64,000 nt of DNA from Oopsacas minuta (Eukaryota > Porifera > Hexactinellida > Lyssacinosida > Leucopsacidae), in the NCBI GenBank assembly GCA_024704765.1, contig JAKMXF010000307.1, positions 186,001 to 250,000 on the forward strand, written 5' to 3'. The notes under the pieces were generated by a model, which ran no database searches, had not been told where the DNA came from, and saw only the letters and a program-made list of their open reading frames with translations. Made by a program: the position numbers and the translations under genes. Position 1 is the first letter of the stretch, and each line of letters opens with the position of its first letter. This document shows, piece by piece, positions 57,260 to 64,000 of this stretch.

Positions 57260-58210
57260 CTACAATAACTTACTAATCAAATTTCTACATAAAATATTCG
57301 GATTACTCCCCTCTACATCTATACATAGTTGTAGCCTTTCAACCCACTTCGAAAATAAGTTTTTATACTCGTCTCTGTCCACTGAAATGAGGTAGTTGTA
57401 TAATCCGTTTCCTAGCTCTTGTTGGGTATGAAATAGTCGTCCTTCAAGATGTTTTTCGGCTCATGAAATAGCCAAAAATCACAAGGTGATAGATCTGGGG
57501 AATACGGACGATGTTGTATCGATTCAACCTGATATCCTCAACGACTTCCCTAACGTTTTTGAAACATGAGGTCTGGCATTATCGTGGAGAAAATTGATTC
57601 CTCAGGTTCGTGGACGCGGACATTGTGTTTTATAGACTTCTTAACATCTCAAGGGAATTATTGACCTAAAATTTCTCCATTGAGTCGTCTCCTTTAGGCA
57701 CAGCTATTTGAACACTGACCCATACGCATCAAAAATATGCTGTAGAAAACATATCGTCTCGGAAGTCTGGACGTGCCTTTTCGGGATCAGAACCTTTGGG
57801 GGCCACGATTTGCTTTGTTCATTACTCAGAGGTTCAGAACATTACATCCAAGTTTCATCACCAGTAACGATTTCATATAACCTTCGAAAATCACAATCTC
57901 TATATTCTTTAACAACTCTTTTCCGGATGAAACCCTCTTCTTTTTGCCTCTTTGTGAATATTTTTGGTATCCATCCGCTGAAATTTTCGATATTTGAGTT
58001 ATTCGTGTAGAATTGTATGTACCCTTCCCGATGAGATTTCCAGGATTAAGGCAATCTCTCCGACGCTCAAATAGGGGTCAATATCCATAAGTTCCAGAAA
58101 TTCAGAGGCAATACCGGGTGGGAGCTGAAATTGGTCATCCGGTCCGAGTGGCATCTTCAATGCTACCTCTACCAGCCCTTAACTTTCGTGCCAAATCCTT
58201 TAAGCTAACC
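57260..58210 (-). pseudogene. Mariner (DD34D) transposase, heavily degraded
   Basis: On the minus strand ARKLRAGRGSIEDATRTG starts near 58195 (GRP-like linker). EISSGR-like HTH remnants follow near 58050, then EIVTGDETWMYCSEPLSNEQ near 57870 (first Asp) and FDAYGSVFK. LHDNARPHVSKT near 57590 carries the second Asp, QHRPYSPDLSPCDFWLF near 57500 the third (34 residues between), and KWVERLQLCIDVEGSNPNIL ends at the stop at 57260. Many frameshifts and stops. Inverted repeats could not be identified. Confidence 0.75.
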
Positions 58211-60689
58211 TGTGTTTGTATTTTGTAATTTAGCTGATTTGTTTACTTTATATTCATATAACCAGCAATAAATTTTCATATGATTAATCCAAATGCTTGA
58301 AAATCGGATTCTGCTTGGATTGTTGGATAGAGGATATCATAAGACAATCCATCAGTTAACGTCTGATAGAAAGAGCTGATGAGCTTCAATGTAAAGCAAA
58401 GGTTTGGGATTACACACGAACCTGCAAGTAGCATTGACTTTTCCTGCAGAAACTTTACATTCTTGTCTAAGGATTTTAGATTGGTCCTTGAACTTCATCT
58501 ACCGAGGTGCAGCAGGGAAGTCCAAGTGGATTGAGGACCAAATGGTATGAGATTATCGAAGTTTAGTTTGCAAGCGTATCCATGAGCTTACGAACTTAGT
58601 ATCCTACCAACCATAAAGAAGTGGGAACGCAAGTATTGTTAACTTGGCAAGAACATTTTTCATATAAAAAACTGTGTTTAGGATCCCTTTATCGTTTGTA
58701 CCAAATGTTTATAGAGATGCTCTAACTGAAGTTCACTAGAATTTATCTGCATTACTCAGAGTTTGCTAATATTAGTGAAGTTGTTCATATAGACAAATTT
58801 CTTGTGTTAAGTCAAGAAACCTACTTACTGATCTTCCCTATCATTCCCTGGGTATCTATTAGCAATACAATCCGCAAATTTTTGGCTCATGCTTGTTGGT
58901 TTATTGAGAGAAATGACATGGTACGATGTGTAGTCTTTCTGAAGAAGGATTAGAACGAGGACATGAGTTGAAGTGATGTTGCAATGAGGCTCTACATCTA
59001 TTGTTATCCAATTCTGGATGAAAACTTTTGAAAGACCAGCATTTCTTCCACGTGCGGTCAAGTAGGCCATAAAAGGAATTGTGGAAAAACAGGAAAACAT
59101 AAAACGTGACAAATTTGATTGACAATTAGGATTACCTGCCTTCAAAATTCCATAGATAAACTCTTCTTGCATATAATTTATTCATCAATAAGATGCTCAT
59201 ATGTTAGTTATTCTTCAGCTATATTCAATTGTCTTCGGATAAGTTAAGTAAATATCCAGATTTCTTTATTACTTTATATGGTAATTAAGATTACGTCATA
59301 TATTGAAAACCTGATGTGATACAACAAAATTGTATGAAAAAATTTAGTCAACCAACGAACAGCAATAGTCTATTTACTCTACAGTAATAATGTATTGTAC
59401 AAGTCCGTATCTAAATTTAACGCGTAAAATCCTAATATTTGTAATTCGGATTAATAGCCACTGTGGATTCAGATTACTTTGTATATGGTTATAAATTCTG
59501 TGGCTACCAGATCCATCTAAGCCATGCGCCAGTTTGAGAGTTAGAGGAGATTAACTGGAATCTACAAGTTGAATTGTTTCTAGGATACGCTCAGTTGTCT
59601 TCTGGACTTGTTGATAGTATGATATGCCAACTCCTATGGAAAATCCAAAGTCATCACGGGCAATCTTTATTTCATTGACGAGTAACTTATCAGAACCGAA
59701 CTTGGCAATGTTCTGATACGCAGGTAGTATGACTTGTTCGTAAAGCCACAATTGGCGAAATTCTGTATATTTTCTCTTTCCTATTTCACGAGTTCTAACA
59801 TTATAGGCTGCTTTAGTCAAGGAAATTCTCTTCTTGATTGTGAAAATGTTCCTTTCGTGGCAATTTCTTTTAATACATTTGAAGTTTCACGATTCAAACA
59901 ATCGTTAAGTACTAACTACAGCAATAAGCAGTAATTGTTTTGGCATCAAATCCTCTTGATCAGCAACAAATTGGAGGTGATCGAATAATTTGGACAAATT
60001 TTTCTGATAGCTTGAAGCGTAAGCTGAATCAGTGGTTTCCAACTTTCACATTTATCGTCAATAAATACAATTGTATAGTGGAAATATATGGTGTGATCTA
60101 CCAATTTACGTTTCTTGGGGGTGTTGCTCCTTCACCACTGGGTTGTAAAACAAGATACTCTCCCATGTCATAAGGTCCTTAATCCTCACGAAACTCTTTC
60201 GTGAATAGTTCAGGGTTGCAAATTTTCGGCGGAATACATTTACACTTTACCTACGCTGAAAAAGGCCTATGCACCACCTTTGTAATTTGGACCATGGATT
60301 AAAGGAAGGCTATTGTTAAAATTTTATTGGTCAGATATGCTATTAAATTTATGTTCAACGATTTAGAAATGATATTGAAAAGTAAATACATAATATTATG
60401 ATTATATTGAGGTAGGAAAATACAATACAAATCTGAGTAGGTAAGTTAAGAGTGTTAATAATGGGTATAAATGGTAGAATAGTGCTTAACAAAGATATAG
60501 GTGCAAATGCATAATCTAAATCTACTAACAGCGTTCCCCAACTTCCTCCATTCAAATACATTGAAATTTCTTCAATTTCCTGGTATTTTCAGAATGAAAT
60601 TCATGTATAGAATTCATGTTCTTTATTAAATTAGAGAGGAAGCAGATAGTGGCTAATCTGATTAACTTTCTAGGATATCCCAACCAACT
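58211..60689. other. Possible decayed or host exons on minus strand; R1 fragment at 58270
   Basis: TTAATCCAAATGCTTGAAAA at 58280 is a partial R1 repeat. On the minus strand three protein-like stretches occur: 59172-58825 (TSMSQKFADCIANRYPG), 59820-59551 (KYTEFRQLWLYEQVILPAYQ then KLLVNEIKIARDDFGFSIGV) and about 60255-60110. The last reads CKCIPPKICNPELFTKEFRE and GPYDMGEYLVLQPSGEGATP, with a TTTTTCAG acceptor-like word upstream, a GTAAAT donor-like word after AAGAAAC, and one in-frame stop. I do not recognise the proteins. They may be exons of one gene or old transposon debris. Confidence 0.25.
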
Positions 60690-61375
60690 GTATTACAAAT
60701 TGGACAGCTAGCCCTTCAGCTCTCACTGTCCTCTTCTTCAATGATTTTGGCTTAATTTTCATGATATATTACCCGAATGGTCCCTTAACAATATCTTTGA
60801 AAGTGAAGGGCGATCTCCAATCGATTTACAAATCTTCCATAAGGAAACAATTACTTCGAATGCATAAGTAGATGGCCATTTCAGTGAATTTCGATCAAAT
60901 GACTGCAAGAGTGTGTAAGATGATTCGAGTCATTCTCCAATTTCCATTTCTTTAGCTTCGGTGATAAAAGTTAAACAGGCTTGACAACGGTTTGATTTCT
61001 TAAAGTAGAATGAATTATGTACCCAGCAATTAATGCAAGTGCTTGAAGTATTTGCGTAGTAACAGAAATATCTGAATAATTATGTAGGGAAGATATGAAC
61101 TGCACAAGATCTAACGCTGGAAAGCATTGATTTCTAGAGGAGTAAAATAGAGCCAGTAGCCTCGCCAATGGAAAGTTGTTCTGTTGAAGTCCGACTAGAA
61201 AATAATTTTAATATACTTGATAATTTGATACGTCTTCCACTTTCGAGAATTTTACAATAGCTAATATGGTCCCGAATATCGGACACTATTCTGTATAAAC
61301 CAAAATTGTGTTCGAGTAGATCATTTTGTAGGAAAGAAGTGAGAACATAAGTAAAACCCAATCTTATATTAGCTG
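60690..61375 (-). pseudogene. P-element-like transposase, C-terminal part, copy P3
   Basis: The minus strand reads GFTYVLTSFLQNDLLEHNFG then LYRIVSDIRDHISYCKILES and GRRIKLSSILKLFS. After a shift it continues ALDLVQFISSLHNYSDISVT and LQALALIAGYIIHSTLRNQ, then CQACLTFITEAKEMEIGE, FDRNSLKWPSTYAFEVIVSL and WKICKSI. This is the C-terminal order I recall for P/THAP9-type proteins ('SQDxLEhxFG', 'hIAGYhh+xhL', 'CxxCLTFhT', 'RxxLKWPS'). Frameshifts and stops break it. It complements P1/P2, which hold only N-terminal parts. Confidence 0.6.
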
Positions 61376-61383
61376 GTTAATTA

Positions 61384-62374
61384 CATTAGTCAACAAACAA
61401 TTTGTTGACCAAGATGTTAGATCCGTTTCTAGGCATATTGACTCCGAGGAATCTAAAAATGGCATCGGCTTATCCGAATTGGCTCTAGTCTTTGCGGTAC
61501 TTAATGTTAAATTTGGCGTGATAAGTATAAAAATAGTGAAAATATACTACACATAATTTTCTCGTATTAAAAGTGGCATGGTGTTCCAGTGGTGACATTC
61601 AACTTTTTATGCTTCCAAGTGTAACATTTGAATTATTGAAATTAGTAGTCTTTGATTGTAACTATTAATCCCAAAATCAAAAATTTGGGAAGTATAATTT
61701 TATCATCATAGTTATTCCGTATTAAATACATTTATCATTATTAAAGCAATTAATCAGTTAAAAATATTAATATTAAAAAGAATAGTGAACTTGTATTTGA
61801 AGAACTTTTAAAAATCGTCTCATATTTGATTTTCTGTTATGGGATGTCAAAGGGCAATCTCACTGGGGCTCCAAAAGTAATGTGCTATCTTGTGGCTATC
61901 CCACCTGCCTTAATATCTCTCTTCAATGACCTTGATGTCCTTATGAAATCTTTGCCCTGTTCCTCACCTAAATCCCCAATGTTTTCAGGGAAACGATCCA
62001 ATTGGCTAAATGGATAATGAACCTTGATGCTCATGATAACATCTAAATCATTAAATTTGTAAAGCATATCATTGACCAATCTATGTAGCTGTTAGCTATA
62101 GTATTACTCACGAAGTTATTGATTACCAAAACAAATGCACACCACGCAGAAGACCATAAATAAGTCATGGATTGGACGAAACCAGTGTTTTTAATGAGAC
62201 TGCGGATCTGAGGACCCATCAAAAATCCCTGCTTTCAGTTTTTGATTGCTCATTCTGGAATGATCTGCAAATGTACTTGAAACTGGGGCCGCCTGTATCT
62301 AAAGATTTTACGAACTGCTTCATTAAGCCCAATTTGATGTGGAAGTGAGGAATAATGAGTTTTTCTCTAGAAAC
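61384..62374 (-). mobile_element. Family-A transposon, copy A5 (3' part), cut by hAT at 62375
   Basis: The terminus CATTAGTCAACAAACAATTT (61384) follows TTA, matching the family's TAA/TTA duplications. On the minus strand the coding part starts at the hAT junction with VSREKLIIPHFHIKLGLMKQ, FVKSLDTGG, GIFDGPQIRSLIKNTG and MSIKVHYPFSQLDRFPENIG. It ends DLGEEQGKDFIRTSRSLKR. Several frameshifts. A4 (26596-27232) is a close relative through the same untranslated tail. The junction with hAT lies at GTTTCTAG, the counterpart of GTTCCTAG in A3. Confidence 0.75.
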
Positions 62375-62470
62375 CAGTGGCGTCGTGCTCTATGGGCCCG
62401 GGGGGGCTCGGGCCCCCCCAAATTTCATGAGCGCCTCCAGATAATTTATTTCCCCCTATAGACTAATGCT
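62375..62470 (-). mobile_element. hAT terminal region adjoining A5
   Basis: CAGTGGCGTCGTGCTCTATG then GGCCCGGGGGGGCTCGGG and a run of C is a typical hAT end, with CTAGAAAC (62367-62374) as the flanking 8 bp. The body of the element cannot be followed beyond about 62470. Confidence 0.65.
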
Positions 62471-62598
62471 TTTTGCTTTTGGTCTTGATGCATACTACTG
62501 ATAGTTACATCATGTACATAGGCCAACCCTTAATTTTTTGTTTTATATATCAATTTAGAACATTATTTAATTCTTTTTTCCTAACTTTCGTATTTATA

Positions 62599-62625
62599 GA
62601 GTTAGGCATAAGTTCTGCAACATCT
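62599..62625 (+). repeat. Solo DD37D-type terminal repeat
   Basis: GAGTTAGGCATAAGTTCTGC followed by AACAT matches the ends at 63788 and 53996 closely. It is preceded by TA. No transposase follows, so it is an isolated end. Confidence 0.5.
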
Positions 62626-62774
62626 CTGAAAGTGATTGCGCAGTTTGTAAAATATCCATATATCAGCATATTCATGTTCAATTCAGTTTTACTAAAAAAC
62701 ATTTCTAGACTAATGAATTTACCATCATCTGCCCAGACGTTTATTGTTTGAAATAACAAGAGAAGTACAGTTAC

Positions 62775-62976
62775 CTGAATTAGTGGTCAATTGCGGTACT
62801 ACCAAACGACTTGTTGGAATCCAACCTTCAACAAATTCCTTGTTCTTGAACGTGCGAATAAAGGAAAAGTTAGATAAGGATTGATAGAGTACTCTAACAA
62901 TATCTCTAGCCTTCAATGCGATACAATCAATTCCATCATATAAAGCTGAATCAATATCAGAAACAACAACAAATAT
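62775..62976 (-). CDS. Candidate host exon, SH3-like
   Basis: An open minus-strand stretch of about 67 codons is bounded by a splice acceptor-like CTCCTTAG (before 62976) and a good donor AATTCAG|GTAACT (after 62775). It reads IFVVVSDIDSALYDGIDCIA, LKARDIVRVLYQSLSNFSFI and EFVEGWIPTSRLVV. 'ALKARDIVRVL' followed by 'EGWIPTSRL' looks like the middle and end of an SH3 domain (the 'GDhhxVh' and 'GWhPSxhh' blocks). It is the only stretch in the window with both clean splice signals and domain-like text. The parent gene is unknown. Transposons fill the DNA downstream of it, which would then be intron. Confidence 0.4.
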
Positions 62977-63787
62977 CTAAGGAGTTGTAACGATTATATC
63001 AAACATAATCAAAAAGTGAAGAGTAATTTTACGAAAATAAATTTTCTAAATTTAGGATAGGGCACTAAAAAGAAATTAAATAAGAAGACAAGAAAATCAC
63101 TAAAAGAGAACAGTGGGTAAGTTAATCAAAACACAAAAGATTTCAGTGAACCTTCGAGAAAAATATGATACTCAGTTTTATAACAAATGGTAAGCTGTTA
63201 AATTCACTGGAAAATCCAGGAAGTAGATAGATAAATCCCCACCGGAAAAATTTAGATGATATGGAATAATACTGGTAATGAAAAATAATTCCATAAGACT
63301 GAAATAGTAGGTCTACTTGCAAAGAGTAAGTTTAGGATCGAATCATTCCAATCTCAACCTCGAAATCAATCTTTATCAAGTTCTCAAGTATATTCCTTAA
63401 ATTGGTCTATGGACGGATTCTACGTGAGCTATAACAGTGAGTATGTATAAGTAATAATAGCAAGACGGTATACATATTCCTTATGATACTTATGTCACAG
63501 TTGAATTAAAACAAATAAGTAGAGAATTTCTCTGTATTTTACCTTGTGCTGATACATACAAATATTCATCTACACCACAAGACAGTGTAAGTAAACATAC
63601 AATCGACAACTCTCCAAGCCAAATGAGTAGTACTAAATTAAAGAAAAAAATCGAAATTGAAGGGACATGTGAGCAAAAAGGGAAGTAATAGTGGATTCGT
63701 CGAGGCGGTGAAGGATTAATTGTACTCTAGGGGAAGGTAAGTGTATTAAAGAAGTAAGGAGGGAATATATTATTGATATGGAATATA
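62977..63787. other. No gene seen
   Basis: AT-rich spacer up to the last element. If the SH3-like exon is real, this would be intron. Confidence 0.4.
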
Positions 63788-64000
63788 CAGGGTTGGGCAT
63801 AAGTTCTGCCACATTTTTAAATAACTATATTTTCCGATTGATATATTGTATTATGTTGAAATTCGGTATGTACTACTTAAATATAGTATATAGATTCGCA
63901 GATACGTTAATTATTCGATGTATCCTCCTTTTCTTTCAATTACAGCCTTTAGTCTCTTAGGGAAGGCCTCTACAGCGGCACGGAGTATTTCTTGGGGTAT
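63788..64000 (-). mobile_element. DD37D-type Tc1/mariner element, cut by window end
   Basis: The end CAGGGTTGGGCATAAGTTCT abuts TA (63786-63787). After about 120 bp the minus strand gives the transposase C-terminus, ending at 63911: IPQEILRAAVEAFPKRLKAV then IERKGGYIE. The frame is open to the window edge. The catalytic part lies to the right of base 64000, so the DD37D label rests on similarity of the end and the C-terminus to the copy at 47048. Confidence 0.8.

Noticed and set aside
1-64000. CRISPR arrays, bacterial operons, tRNA or rRNA genes
   Set aside because: The regular repeats found are a microsatellite and a 38-bp array inside a MITE, without unique spacers. No tRNA cloverleaf or rRNA block was recognised by eye. 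A tRNA covariance search was not possible here.

Overview
The window looks like repeat-dominated, AT-rich animal DNA, most likely from an arthropod. The Tc1/mariner, P-like and CX2C-type transposon families resemble those I associate with sea-louse (caligid copepod) genomes, but nothing here proves the species. There are no bacterial operons, no rRNA or tRNA gene I can recognise, and no complete host gene. Almost everything that can be read is a transposon, usually broken by frameshifts or by a younger insertion. Layout: a P-like remnant (1-712), a pogo-type MITE (2103-2424), a DD37D Tc1/mariner (3098-4406) and a DD37E element (5316-6657) come first. From 7.8 to 16.4 kb lies the most informative stretch. 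It holds a family-A element (A1, 7767-10051), then one mariner gene cut into three pieces by two larger elements, family B (10318-13061) and a second family-A copy (A2, 13384-16008). Then come a DD34D mariner (18594-19925), a dispersed repeat R1 (20960 and 28400), a family-A tail (26596), a dead DD37E element (29496-30824), a 365-bp TACA microsatellite (36748), a nearly intact DD41D element (38641-40007), a second pogo-type MITE (41103-41603), and a mariner (44602-46321) carrying a hAT MITE (45164-45688). From 47 to 58 kb there is a nest: a DD37D fragment, then a P-like gene (48175) invaded by a foldback element (49087-50019) and by family-A copy A3 (50117), A3 invaded by a hAT transposon (51430), and the hAT followed by another DD37D element (from about 53995). 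A DD37E element and a mariner follow. From 58 kb to the end there may be minus-strand exons of a host gene, including a possible SH3 exon at 62775-62976. These sit between a P-like 3' end (60690-61375), family-A copy A5 (61384-62374) and hAT and DD37D ends. How the parts relate: families A and B are separate but share one protein plan: N-terminal CX2C knuckles, a first Asp, a second Asp followed by CFLCLW or CLWCTW, an LHxKLG or LPELHLLLG helix, a GxFxG turn, and a late SE...E motif near a conserved His. Both have CAC...GTG termini. A makes a 3-bp TAA/TTA target duplication and B a 4-bp TATT duplication. The plan and termini recall the CACTA/Chapaev/Transib-RAG1 group, with A closest to what I recall of Chapaev3 (TWA duplications). 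This pair, dated against each other by insertion into one mariner gene, is the best candidate here for an under-described system. All naming beyond the visible motifs is from memory and was not checked by search.
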